NCBI GenBank assembly: GCA_034766995.1
Contig: CM068314.1
Span: 36,120,708 to 36,184,707 of the forward strand
Direction of reading: 5' to 3'
From: Acanthacorydalis orientalis
Lineage: Eukaryota; Arthropoda; Insecta; Megaloptera; Corydalidae
DNA: 64,000 nucleotides
Shown: positions 28,940 to 43,064 of the stretch, piece by piece
Position numbering within the stretch: position 1 is the first letter of the stretch
How the letters are laid out: the number at the start of each line of letters is the position of its first letter
Notes under the pieces: model-generated
Database searches by the model: none
What the model was told of the DNA's origin: nothing
Seen by the model: the letters and a program-made list of their open reading frames with translations, nothing else
Translations under genes and position numbers: made by a program

Positions 28940-29989
28940 AATAATTGAATTTTTAGACTAGACTATGAAATAAAAAAAACAGAAGTTACTAGACAGCATA
29001 TAAAAACATAATCGATTTAGACTAATGTTATAAAAAGAAGAATTAGGATGTTTATTTATTTTATAATACCAATTTTATAAATATTAAATACAAACTGTTG
29101 TTTCAAAATAAATCAAAAGATAAAAATCAATTAATAACTGAAATAAAGTATCAAGAATATAATTAATAAATAATTATTATTATTATTATGATTTCGTTTT
29201 ATAAACTTAAATTGAGGAAAGTTATTTATATATATATATAAATTAAATTATGCTTAAAAAAAAAATGATTTTATCACTAAAATTATTTTTTTATTTGTTT
29301 ATTTATTTTCTGGTCATTTGTATCAAGTTTGTATCAAGTTCATTATAATATAAAAATGAAATGCAATCTGAGTATCATAAACAAAAATCAGAATATCCCG
29401 AGGAAATAATCCAGGAAAAATGCTCTACAAATGAAATCACAGGTAATGAATAACATTCAAAAATGTAACATGAAATAAAAAAAAATTTGGACGTTTATAT
29501 ATGATCAACGTTAATATTAAAATATTTTAATTTATGAAAAAAACGTATTTGTTAAATCGAAAAATAAAACTAATTGTATTATACAGGAACACTAATAATA
29601 ATGTTTTAATACATTTATTTAAAAAAGTACTGTTTCAATTTGCTTTTTATTCGATAGGATAACAAACTGTTTGAAACAGGAAATTCATGAAAAATATATG
29701 TTTGAAGTAAAGGCGACTATAAAATTTTAAGTATTACTGCTGTGATAAAAGGAAACCTTACATTATTCTTTTTGAATCACTTCTATCTTTATTTAAGTTA
29801 TCGATTTCAGAAACAGAACAAGTGTTCACAAATTCATGAAACACGAAAAGGTATATTAGTTATTTAGAAACAAGAAAAAAGTATGCAAATTGTTTACTTT
29901 TACGAATATAAATCTTTTCTGGATAAAAGAACGACACAGATTTAAAATCATAACATAAATAAATACTCCTGTTTGAAAATCGCAGACGC

Positions 29990-30057
<68 letters not shown>

Positions 30058-30639
30058 AGTGTGCATGTGTATATTTTCTAGTATAATTTTATATGAAAAA
30101 GAAACTATTAATAATTAAAATATCACAATGTTAAAAATAAAATAAAGTAAATATTACCAAAAATTAAAAAAAAAAAGATTTTCACATTATATTCACAGAA
30201 CAATTACTAATAAACAAAAATTGTAATAGTTTATATAAAAAAATAATACGAATTTACATAAGAACCTATAAATGTCTATCTTATTAATAATAATACTTTG
30301 GTTTTTTTATTTAACTTATTTATAAATGTTTAAACTATACCTTAACTACTGTTTTAATAAAAAAAATACTTTTTGATTAAAAATCAATAATAGTTATTCG
30401 CAATGCATTTATTTCAAACTTTGGTTATAAAATATACAGTATCATTAATATTAACTGTTTCTTTTTAAATATTAGATCTCTTTTTCAATAGAATATAAAA
30501 TATATAATAAAATATTACAGTTTCATAAATATATTATTTATTTATAGTACATTTCATTCAAAAAGAACGAAACATAAATCTATATTCCAATAGCATACGT
30601 CAACTACATATATTACACTATATATTTTTTTTATTGATA

Positions 30640-30674
<35 letters not shown>

Positions 30675-31254
30675 TCCTACTATATTCAAATAAAATATTA
30701 TATATGAAAAAGAACTCCAGCAGCGTTTTTTAAACGTTATTGAATAAACGAATGCAGCATTGTATTCAATATTAATAATAAAAATATCGAAAGATTTAGA
30801 ACAGTTTTAAAAATAAATCATTTCCTCTCATAACAAAAAATATTACATATGTTTACATTTTGTCCAATGTACCGCGTTTTCTAAAAATAACACCTTAATC
30901 ACTCCAATAATAGTTGTATAACTGTCATATTAAAGGATTTAACTTAGTTGAATTTTAATATATGTACAATTTTAGAAAGTATGGACTTTTTGTATTTATT
31001 CTTTATATTAGTTTTTGAGGATTTATTTTGGAAAAAAAATGTTGGTTTTAATTTCAAACATATTTAACTAAATTATTAAATTGAAATACTCTGTATTGTA
31101 TGTTAAAAATGCAATACGTTTATAAATGAACAAATAATAGAAAAGTATTTTCTTAAATTCAGAACAGAAAATATATTATCTTTTGTTTTCTGTTTCTCTC
31201 CCGCTCCACATCCTCATCACTCTTTGTTTCTTCCTCTTGTGTATATATACATAC

Positions 31255-31298
<44 letters not shown>

Positions 31299-32387
31299 TA
31301 TTTTTGAATTATATTGAAACATTTTATTGAAATATGAAGAATAATTCCAAATACGAATAAAGAGTTTATTTTTTATTTATTTCCTTCTTCAATCTAGGCT
31401 TGAAGACTGACTGATTATTGTAGTTGACGTAATATGCAGAGGGATGCAATTCATTTCAGGCACGAGTCTCAATGAAAAAATTAACATTTACATCTCTTTA
31501 TTATAAATGTCTAACTTAATTTTAAGCAAATTAAAAATACATTTCATTTAAAAAAAGAAAATCAAAATGCTCATAATTTTATCGAAATATAATAGTAATT
31601 TATTAATGCTTCATTTGTTTCTTATATATTTGATCTGTAATGTACATTCATTGGTATACATTTGATAAAAAAATTAAACATTTTTCAGTGTTTCGGCATA
31701 ATCTTCAATTTCACAAATAAATCACTACTCCAAACAATACTAAATTTTCTTATAAAAATATGAAGTAAATGCTCATTGAACTTGTTTATTGGTATATATA
31801 AATTTATAAGGTAAAGCCATCATCGCCAAATATAGGTATAAAAAATATCATATTTCATACCTGTTAATTATTTTTTTAAAGTATTTCAAATTAATTTTTT
31901 AATTGATAAAGTAAGCATATATTTTCTTCTTAAATAGCATTTTTTTTCTTTAGAATTCTGAAGGAAGGAATTAATACTATTAAGTATAGTGAGAAGTTAT
32001 AGTTAGAAATGTTCTTAATTTGTATCATTAGCAATGGAACAAGGTAACTACTAATATAAATAATATGAGTAGATAGTAGCAGTTAAAAAAATGCAGTTAA
32101 AAATAAAAATAACTTCATCGACATTAAATATAACCAAAATAACTTTATTCAGCCGTTGTGTGAAGAAAATATTCTCATCAAATGTTAACTTTAATATAAT
32201 AAAAATAAATTTTTAAGAATTTAAAAACTATTTATAATCAGGTGCATTAATTTTAAATACATGACAGTTGTGCAAATGAAATAAAATACTCTTAGTATTA
32301 TTACAAGTGACTATTAACTTTGTCACTAGTTTTACGAATTGTTACTTTGTTCGTAATGATATATAACTTTTATAATTATGCGTATTA

Positions 32388-32418
<31 letters not shown>

Positions 32419-32441
32419 CATACATACATATAAATACATAC

Positions 32442-32500
<59 letters not shown>

Positions 32501-33433
32501 CACGAGTATTTAAAATGTTCAAATAGTTTATACATTGAATAGAATGTATTACAAATTTTTGATGCATTATAAATACATGTTTTTAAATTATGGAGAACAT
32601 TCAAAAACATGTGTGTAGATATGTGTACACATTTATCATTCATTCGTCTTAAAACGTGAATTAAAGGAATGCTTTTATGTAAAGCTATTGCAAATGAATT
32701 ATTTCGCTGTGAAACTTGAAACAATAATTGTCAGTACCTACATACAAAATATGTTTTGGTATGTTAACTGTTTGTGAGACATACGCGTGATCTTTTGCAT
32801 AAAGTTGTTTGACAGTGCGACATGAATCACATATAAAGTAGAATAAATGTGTAGGTTATCAAAACATAAGGTAGATTTACTGGAAACAGTTAAATTGCCG
32901 TTTTACCGTTGGTGTACCATTTACGGATACTTGCAATGCAAACCTCATTCGCAGCAGAGATAAGGAAATATTTGTAAGTAGAGTATACATTCTAATACTT
33001 TTTAATACGAATGTAATTTATAACATGTATCCTATCATAAACCACTTGGTTATTGAGGTTAATCATAACAGTCATAACAATCTGATAATCTCACTTAAGT
33101 ACTTATTAACAAATTTTAAAATATTTATCTATTGTACAAATATTTGATATCAATCAGTAAACACATTATGTGTCACACTACTTAAGTATCTTTTTTTATA
33201 ACTGGAACGATTTTCTATTTTTAAATATCGAGGATAGTTTTTAATTAGCTATTGATTTTTTTATTTCTTTTTGGAACGATCCTGTTGTACAAGTAGTTAC
33301 ATTTCCATGTTTTCTGGTATGTGATCAGAACGGTATGTCACAGTAAATAAAAGACCTCTGACCTCATGAAAAGGGTTCGTTCAATTAACAGTACTAGTAA
33401 CAGAAATTTGAACATTTATTTCATTGCTTAATG

Positions 33434-33480
<47 letters not shown>

Positions 33481-34300
33481 TATATACTATTTATTATTTT
33501 TTTTTCTTTATAATATTTTTATTTTGTTTATAAAATAAAGAGAATACTTTATAAATAGATAAAAATATTTGTACTTCAAACGATGATAGCGCACACAAAA
33601 CGTGTTCAATTCTTTTATCGCATGTTTCCTAAATTGTGGCGTTTCTTTAAAGGTAAACGATCACTTAACCGTATCAACACACGCACTGATAGTATCAATT
33701 ACACAAATCCCTTTTATTTATTTAAACCTATTCGGGTGGTAAAATCTCGCACAAAGGATATGACGGATACAGTCCCTGTTTGCATTGTAATCTGTTCAAC
33801 CAAATGCACATTTATTTTGAATGAATAGTTTATGTTTTTTTCGATTTATGCAATGAGTGGATATATAGTTCGCTCATACATATATATATATATATATAAC
33901 TTTTTAACTAAATTTTAGTTAAATATCTATTTTTGAACATATTATTCCACACATACCACTTTAAAATGTATCTGTCATGTATTTAACTTCAAATTAACTT
34001 TACTAAAAGAACATATCTAAATGATAATTGTTTCGTATAGAGTTAAATTTTGTATTACCTGTAATATTTGTGAAAACATTTTTGTGTTCAATAATCATAT
34101 AATCGCATCAAACACATTACTTACGTTTGAAAGTAAAAAAAAACAAACATAATTTAGAGTGATAACTAAAAAGAAATGAAGAAAAAAGTAGATAAGAAGT
34201 TCTCGAAAATGGTTATTATGTTTTATAGCCTTTAATCAATATAAGCTAACGCCTTTTTAATGAAATAATAAATTATTAAGTCGGATTATTATTCATTATT
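28940..34300. other. Gene-poor AT-rich stretch with TA arrays
   Basis: Includes TA arrays at about 29994-30055, 30645-30670, 31262-31297, 32396-32497 and 33441-33478, and a pyrimidine-rich run at about 31188-31240. The 81-codon frame at 33583-33828 (plus) is less AT-biased than most of the window, but shows no known motif. Confidence 0.45.
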
Positions 34301-34301
34301 T

Positions 34302-34345
34302 ATTGAATTATGAAAATAATATTAATATTATTTTCATAATTCAAT
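34302..34345. repeat. Perfect 44-nt palindrome
   Basis: The 22-nt left arm (ATTGAATTATGAAAATAATA and two more bases) is exactly complementary to the right arm with no spacer. The centre is between 34323 and 34324. Unlike the TA arrays it is not simple-sequence DNA, so it was probably formed by an inversion or duplication event. It could extrude as a cruciform. Confidence 0.9.
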
Positions 34346-34377
34346 TTTATTATTATTAAGCTTAACATCACATATAC

Positions 34378-34419
<42 letters not shown>

Positions 34420-34921
34420 GTATACACACACACACATATTATAGACAAAATATTTTCATTCATTTAGTTCACTCGAACAAAAAACAAACAGACAACATAA
34501 TATAAACATGAAAAAATGTGGAATTTGAGTACCGATTTATTTGTGAAAATGTAAAATGACTTTTGAAGAGAGAGTGGAAAAAATACTGAAAAAATAAATA
34601 AAAATACAAGCAAAATTTGAAAAAGTCATTTTTTAATCAATAATTCAAAAAGCAAGAGTCTTTTAGATATATTTTTTGAATTATTCAAAATTATATATGA
34701 AAATAATTGGTAGTTAAATGTATTCAAATAATTCGTTAATGAGCATAAAGTATTGTTTTAATTTACAGTATCATTATGTTAGTTTCATTTCAGATTCAGC
34801 CTAAAAATATTTTCACTAATAAAAAATAAATTTAGAATTTGAACATATATAAACAAATAAACACTGGAATACAAATTTAAGTTAATAATTTCAGTTGATT
34901 TTATATACATAATATCTATGT

Positions 34922-34926
34922 GTATG

Positions 34927-34980
<54 letters not shown>

Positions 34981-34983
34981 CAT

Positions 34984-35026
<43 letters not shown>

Positions 35027-35033
35027 TATATAT

Positions 35034-35065
<32 letters not shown>

Positions 35066-35066
35066 G
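34922..35066. repeat. (TA)n array with TACA interruptions
   Basis: About 145 bp of TA broken by single CA units at irregular intervals. Confidence 0.95.
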
Positions 35067-35069
35067 CTA

Positions 35070-35542
35070 ATTAACTGTAATTAATTCTTCACTATTTTGA
35101 ATATTTTGCCTCCTTACAATTATAATTCCGCAACGCCATTTTCTCATTCAAAATACCAACTTTATTTAACTTACAAAGTTTCAAAGATTTATTTAAAAAC
35201 TTTGTAACTTTTGATAAATCTTAGTAATTATTCTTTTAAATTTCATCAAAGTCTTTAAAAACAACTTTAATAATTTTGTGTCTTCGCGAAAGGTAAATAT
35301 AAACTAATTTACAAAATGTACATATACAACTGTAGAATAAAAATTGTCTTGTTTTTAACTGGATAATTATCTTTAATTTAAAATTAGATGAAAATTACAG
35401 TTTTATTATAAAATTCTAAATTTTTATTTGGAAATGAGGTTAAGGAAAAAATAAAGTTAAGAAAATAACAAGGATCAAATACAAAACTAATTTAATGTTG
35501 TAAAAAGTGGTAAGTAGTAGCTAGTTTTTTTATTTCACATTT

Positions 35543-35602
<60 letters not shown>

Positions 35603-36093
35603 ATTTTTGCCTTCATTCATAAATCGAAGCTTTTCATATGAACACGCATCTTTTTCTCCTATAGTGATAAAGCGTATTGAAAGAACAGTTTATCACAGAG
35701 TCTGAATCACCGCCCATTATCTTTTCATAAATGAATAATCCATGCTTCTAAATGAACATTTCCACTCACAACATTCAACTTTAGTATGAATATATGGAAG
35801 TTGTGTAATATTCACAGATGCGTGCATGTAAAATATGTTCACGGTTTAAGAATTCAAAACGTCATTTTCGTCAAGAATAATTACATTACAGACAAGTTTT
35901 CGACAAGAAATTTCAATTACCATAGAATAAGTTAAGAATAAAAAAATATTAGAGAATATAAAACTAATAACGAAAATAGATATGAAAATGATAATTTTAG
36001 TAGTACAAAATGACACGTTTCACAAACCTTAATTCTGATGTTAGTACTGTATGTTAGTAAGTAGTTATTTCCATTTATGAATAGATGCATATT

Positions 36094-36156
<63 letters not shown>

Positions 36157-36559
36157 CTACACAGTTACTTGCATATTTTATAATCTGTAAGTACACAAAT
36201 GTAAACTTGGAATAATGAAAGAAAGGCGGTGAAAATGTTATAAATCTTTCTCGATGTGAATAATAAATGCATTTACATTGTTTACCTACTTCATGATGAG
36301 CACACGCAATTAAATCTAGATCTTCATAATGAGAATATACTTGAACTTTGATACATTTCCTACTTATTAAGTCTTTGTTAGGAAATTCTTATAGGGAACT
36401 AGTTTTTAAATGGCCATTACTTCATCACTGTTCATCAAATGAGATTTCTTTCACATCTCTTGTAAAACTAGTTTTTTACAAATTTGAACTGAATTCTAAT
36501 TGATTTTTATATTTATTGACAATATAACTGATCATATCCTTTTATACACATTCATGTAC

Positions 36560-36592
<33 letters not shown>

Positions 36593-37160
36593 TTCTCAAT
36601 TTTATTTCGCGTTGCATTATTAATTATTTGAATCAAATATTAATGTTTGAAATTTACAATGTCAGATTAATAAAAATATATTTATATGTATGTAAATTTA
36701 GTCATAGTCAATCCTTCAAATAAAGTTCGAATCGTTTTACAACGACGAATTGTTCAAGCAGACATTTTTAACTTCCAATTCATGATGAGCACCACGTTAC
36801 TATGCCGGAATAATAAACATATATTATATAATATTTAATACAATTGTACGCAAGTTGAGGCACGTATAGAGATTAAATATTACATTTGCTTTATTAATAA
36901 TTCTTTCATCAGTTGCTTGTACCCGAAATAGGAAACAAAAACATTTCATTATTTTAATTTGTAATTATATATGTAGTACATATGTACAGAATTTTTGTAC
37001 ATACATACATATATATATACATATTTATATATATATATATTTTAGGTATATAAAAACAATAAAAAATGTAGGTCAATAAATAATCAATTTCTTTTACAAA
37101 AATTTCTATTTTAAAAAATAGTATTAAAATAATGTTTTTTATATTCTATATTTCTATGAA

Positions 37161-37211
<51 letters not shown>

Positions 37212-40200
37212 TTGTGTCCTGTAAGATAAGAAATATACAAATAACCATATATGCATAAATATAAATATGTTAAGAGAATCAAACCATCGACCAGAGTTTC
37301 ATACACAAATAAGTTTTAATTCTACATAATCCTTTTTTAATTCTCAACATACTCCAATAATAAATTTGATTTTTTTCCACAAGCATAATTATTTCTCGCG
37401 TTTATAAGTTAATTAACTACCCGTAGACGGCTTATTATAATTTTAATTTGTTATTCAAAAAAAATACATATAAAACTAATTTGTGTATAAAGAATTACAG
37501 ATGTTTCTATTTAAATAGAATATTTAATGAATATATCTGTTGTGATATTTAAAGCGTACATATAACCAAACTATATATGGGAGAAATATAATTCGTTTAA
37601 TTAAAAAAATGAGACATTTTCTATTTAGAACATAAAAAATGTTGAGTTAGGACGTTACAAAAAATATGGAATATAATTTAAATATCTATTATAATAGTTT
37701 ATTAAAAAATTAAATTATACACAGAACAAATGAGTACTTCCTATTTCTATATAAACGAAATCATAAACGTATCAAGATATTTGTAGATTTCATATTTTTG
37801 TGATTGGCCATTAATTTGAGCTTAATCAGAAATTAATATCTCTACGCAAGTTTATATATTATTAGAATATGACATTTATTTTTCTTTTAACATGTTCAAC
37901 GTTCCCAAAAAATTAAGTCTTTTTTAAATATTAAATGAGTATATAATTGTAAAATGTACTGAAGAATTCATTATTTATTAAGAAATACCATCGAACTAGA
38001 ATATGATGAGCAGTACAAAACTAACTATATTTTGTAATTATATTAGTGATAGATAAATTCTATCTAGATATTCTATCTAGATCTTTCTCTATATTTCTCA
38101 AGAATATAATTATAACATAAATATTAAATAACAAATGTAAAAGTTAAAACATAATACCAAAAACCACTATAAACTTTTTCATTATATTTCTTAAGATTTA
38201 TTCAAATCTGTATTTAAAATAATAATACTATAGACGTCCATATAGACAATTTTGTATTTGGGAATGCAAAGGACAATACTCGTCTACCTATTTTAAAAAT
38301 CCGATTTTTCAAAAACCAAAAATGTTCAATATATCCATGACATGAGCTCTATACAAAAGTGAATATTTATACGAAAGTATATATGAACAAAAATCCATAT
38401 AAACATCTATTCGCAGTATCCGTGCTTGTTATAATCAAATTAAACTATATTTTTATACGATACATGTAAATGAATTTATAAAATAACATTAAAAAACTTT
38501 CAAAAAATAAATAGTACAAATACAATCGTTTTAAATAGTGGTAAAAAGTATGTTTATAATATAAAAAAGTACTAATTAATAATTTAATACCAGTTATAAA
38601 TCATATAAATTTATCAATAATAAGATATAGAGCTTTTATAAAAATCAATAGAAACGATGTTAATATAAAAATCAATGGAAACGAGGAGTAATTTTTTTAA
38701 ACAAAGTTTCATTCAGTGTGTTTTTCGGAAATAATATATACAATTTATTTTCAGAAATTAATTTAACCTTGACTACTTTAATGAACTGATCATCATAACG
38801 GCATTTGTTGTAATGAGATTTTGTTTCAATTCGAATCACACATTAAACTTACTAATTCTAGAATTGTCAATAACGGTTTACGAAATACATGAAAAAAATA
38901 TTAGTACTACAAGTTCAATTATAATTCTACTCGAAGGTAATCCATTTAAATTAAATTTATTCACGAAATTACATTCAAAAAGTGTACGAGCATTTAAGTG
39001 TATCGACATTTATTACCAGTTGTTTCATCAGCAGGTATTGTTTACCGCGAAAAATGATCTTGGAGCATGAAATCACGATTAGAGAATGATATAGTCATCG
39101 AGTGTATACATATATAGACTTTGCATCAACAGAGCTCACGGGGAGTTGGTTTACTGAATCTATAACGGGAACACTGAGATTCGATCGATGAATTCACTAC
39201 AGCCATTTTATGCATTTTATCTACGATTAGTTATGTTCTTTGTTATTCAAAATATTTGTTGTGTTACATGTTGAAAATTTAAATTGGCATTAAGTTATTT
39301 GCTAGTTTATCGTATTTTGTTCAATTCTATTAAATAAAAATGAACAGACTCACATTTTTTTATTATTAAATAGTGATTTAACAACTAATATTGATATATT
39401 AATATCTATTAGTTTTTATAACATTAGAATATAACACAAAATATATAAATAACAAGACTTTATTTTTAAATATTATATACCATGATTAATAACTTAAATT
39501 TATTCGCTTGCTATGAGGAAAAATGTAATTAATAAATTACATTACAAAAAATTAATGTTAATGCATTTAATAAAAAGGTCAATATGATAATAACATTTTT
39601 TAAAAACTCACTTTTTTAAAATTCGAAAAAGTATGACTAAACTTTTATGGAATAATATACATATATATATATATATACATCTGTGTATGTGTAAAAATGC
39701 TTACTAACTGTATATGAAACTTTTTTATAACTAAAATAAATATTCATTATCAAAATATTTAAAAATATCTCCTTCGTTTTCTGTCCCCAGCTAGGATAAA
39801 TGTGCACAATACGATAAAATATCTCTGCCAAAAATACTTCATTATCAGAAGTTGTTACTGCATGTTTAATGTACACAAAAGGACTTATCCAAGCGTTCGT
39901 TTGCATAATCAGGTTCGTGTATTTGTTTGCAATCCTTCTCCGTACCATTCAAGAGTTGAACAGTACAGTTTTTTTTTATATCCGGTAATGGTTTTTAGTC
40001 AAACAAATACATTAAGCAAATCTGTTTATTTCTCCAGCAAAAAAGGATTGCTGTAATAATATTAGTTATGATAAAATATAACAGAACTGTTTGAGCGTAG
40101 TTAAGCTTTTAGAACATTTTTTTTTTGTTTTATTTAATATGTTAAAACTAATTTTAACATGAATAATCAAATTAAATGTTTGTTAAAATATATTTATTTA

Positions 40201-40280
40201 TATATGTCAATAAGCGTTTAAATTTTGTAATTTAATTTTTATATTCTGAAGTGTAAAATTATTCTTATACAGTAGTACTT
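35070..40280. other. Gene-poor AT-rich stretch
   Basis: TA arrays at about 35545-35601, 36098-36147, 36560-36590 and 37163-37205. Open frames at 38813-39070 and 39802-40056 (plus) are short, unrelated to families I know, and the second overlaps an open minus frame. Neither is supported as a gene. Confidence 0.45.
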
Positions 40281-40283
40281 ATA

Positions 40284-40589
40284 CAGCAGTCCCCTCATGT
40301 CCGCTGGTACGCGAAACCGCGGATAATAATGAACCAACATTAAATAAAAATAAAACACATTGTATACTTGTGCTCTTTCTTTTTCTCTCTCAAATAAACA
40401 GGATTCTAACGTTTTAGCTACACTCTCAATGGACGACGGAGCAATGAAACATATTTTGTACAGATACAGTTTAATACATTTTTTCATTTATTTCTTAAAA
40501 AATCGTTTATTTCTGGGATTTTTCATTTAATATTTTCGAGCAGTGGTAAAACGCAGATAATTGAAACCACAGATACGGCGATCCTACAG
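40284..40589. mobile_element. pogo/Tigger-like MITE
   Basis: A 306-bp element bounded by TA (40282-40283 and 40590-40591). The left end reads CAGCAGTCCCCTCATGTCCG with CCGCGGATAAT just inside. The right end, reversed, reads CTGTAGGATCGCCGTATCTG with a matching CTGTGGTTTCAATTATCTGCG. CAG-AGTCC-type ends with a CGCGGAT subterminal motif are familiar from pogo-group elements. No transposase frame is left. Confidence 0.6.
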
Positions 40590-41115
40590 TATACCTTAAT
40601 TAAAACTGTAAGCCATCAAGAAATACAAGAAAACATAAACAAAAATAAATGAATAATCTATCTGAAATACAAGCATATTATTACAATCTCGATTTTTTAA
40701 CATTAATAGAAATACAGCTAAGTTAATTAAATGCAACGTAAAATAATAAATTAATTAAAAGTTACTGTTATTTATTACAATTTTTTATTATTATTTTTGT
40801 TTGGTTTGTTCATTTAAAAGTATCATTATTTTCCACGTAATTTAAATAAATCTATATTTTCATTATATAAAAGTATATTTATTTATAGAATTATTCGTGA
40901 ATATTTTAAACTGTGAATTTTATTTACATTGCAAATTGAATACATTCCATAAAAATTTTTTAAACAACATTACCGAATTCCATTTATAGGTTTTCAAATT
41001 TTAAAATATAATTAAATGGAAACATTGCTTTCATATTTGGAATTTATATTGAAAAAACTATAAAAATATATCAGCAAAAACTTTGAAATAAATTCTTCAC
41101 TTTCACAAAATATTG

Positions 41116-41116
41116 A

Positions 41117-41167
<51 letters not shown>
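41116..41167. repeat. (TA)n array
   Basis: Pure TA run of about 25 units. Confidence 0.95.
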
Positions 41168-41173
<6 letters not shown>

Positions 41174-41367
41174 AGGAATGTGTGTGGAAATTAGAAGTTT
41201 ATATGTGTTTGAATATTCTTTAATTTTTAATATTGATCAAAACGGTTCGCTCTCCTTATTAGAATTTGCATCTCGCGTAAAAACATGCCAATATTGTTAT
41301 TTTAGCATACATTATTTATCATTCTTTTGAATAAAATAATTTATTTATACCTATATATATATATATA

Positions 41368-42295
41368 GTTGATGTAAAAATAATTGCGGTTTTTACGTAT
41401 CGAGTATACAGACGCATATATCAGTTAAAAATTATATTTATTAATCAAAATAACGACCATTGACCTGCACATATTTCTCCCAATGGGAAACAAGTTTGTT
41501 CATTCCTATAAGATAGAAATCTGGAGTCGTGGAATTAACGAATTCATCGAAAGCGCTTTGAGCTGATGCTTGATCGTTGAAAACCTTCTTTCGTAGGAAA
41601 TTACTGAATATTTAAAAAAATGATAATCGGTCTGAGAGGTCTGGAGAATCAGATGGGTGAGGTAAAGTTTCATAACCCAGTTCATTTTAATTTTTTAGTC
41701 ATTTGTGAGACGTGTGGTCGCGTGCCATGAAGAAGAATTGGTCCTCTTCCAGTGACTAATACTGGCCGTAAACGATACAACTTATCGTGCATTTGTCAAT
41801 GTCAACTCAAATGTCAAACAACTGTTGAATGATCAACATTGAGTTCTTCTGCCACCTCTCGAGTTGTTTTACGTGAGTCCTCTTCAATAATGGCTCTTAA
41901 ATCATTATTGTCTATAGTTGAAGGACGTCCACGACCCTCCTCATCATCAAGGTTTTTGTTTCCATTACAAAATTTTTGGAATCAGTGTTGAGTTGTACGC
42001 TCACTAATTGATTCTTCGCCAAAAACAAATTTGATATTTCAAGCAGTTTCTTTTGCTTCACGTCCCAATTTAAACTCATACATCAAAATCGCTCGAATTT
42101 GCTTTTTTCCATGACTAATTAGGAAGTTATATCCAACAATACTAAAGAATGAAAACAATAACCATAGCTGAAATCAGTAGTGATAATTTCATTGTTTACA
42201 ATGATGTATCACATGACTAACAAAGGATAACGGTAACTAGAAATCTAGCCGCCAAACTTAAAATAATAAAAACCGCAATTATTTTTGCACCAACG
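41368..42295 (-). mobile_element. Degenerate mariner, second subfamily, minus strand
   Basis: The inverted ends differ from those of the 21.4-kb copy: GTTGATGTAAAAATAATTGC on the left and GTTGGTGCAAAAATAATTGC as the reverse complement of the right, flanked by TA inside TA-rich DNA. Reading minus, the N-terminal HTH region is visible (YEFKLGREAKETA at about 42090-42050, then DDEEGRGRPS). After the second HTH the frame jumps to a QMHDKLYRLRP stretch, so roughly 0.3 kb is missing, including the first catalytic Asp. The usual LLHDNARPH motif reads LLHGTRPH, so the second Asp is lost too. Several in-frame stops and frameshifts are present. It is dead. Confidence 0.9.
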
Positions 42296-42530
42296 TAATA
42301 TATATACATACATGTGTGTGTGTATCTTGTGTGTGTATGTATCTGTATTTACTATATACAGGCAACAATAGTGGTTAATGTTTAAAACTAAACTACTTAT
42401 CAAACAAAACACAAAATTATATACTTTGTTACTCAAATAGAAACAGTAACAAAGACCAACCCGATAATAATTATTTGGTATGTTTTCAATTAACTGAAAA
42501 TAATGATATTTGGAATAATAAAATATACAA

Positions 42531-42533
<3 letters not shown>

Positions 42534-42571
<38 letters not shown>
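42534..42571. repeat. (TA)n array
   Basis: TA run of about 18 units. Confidence 0.9.
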
Positions 42572-42574
<3 letters not shown>

Positions 42575-43064
42575 TTGCATATTGTTTTATTTATACATTT
42601 CATTGAGTTAAAACATATCACAATGTATATTAAATTCAATATTGTTTGAATAACTGTTCAATTATAAATAATTAATTTTTAATTGAAAACACGAGAATGA
42701 TAATATTGATGGTTATAGCCGACTGATTAAACTCGAGATATATTAAATAAAATGTAACATTTCTTTATCTTTGCTTACTGTTGCGTTAATGAACATAAAA
42801 TAAGATATTAAACAACATTTTTTACAGTATTGTCATTAGATATGCAATGTTAGAAAAAAACTGTTCATGCCATTATTACGTCTGTTAATACTACAGTTGA
42901 ATAATCTTATTTAAGAAATGTTATTCAATTTTCAAGGCATTTAAATGATAAATATGTATAATAAAGAATATACTGTTCATATTTACGTTATTGCCATATA
43001 TATTTTCTTTGAATTGTTTATATGAAATTCTAAGATCATGAAATTAAAATGAGTTTTTATTGTA

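Noticed and set aside
33583..33828. 81-codon frame with fairly balanced codons
   Set aside because: No signal peptide, no recognisable domain and no supporting neighbours. An internal AAAG/GTAAAC could be a donor, but no partner exon was found.
38813..39070. 85-codon plus-strand frame
   Set aside because: Composition matches AT-rich noise and no motif is visible.
39802..40056. 84-codon plus-strand frame overlapping a minus frame
   Set aside because: Both strands are open over the same bases and neither translation resembles a known protein.
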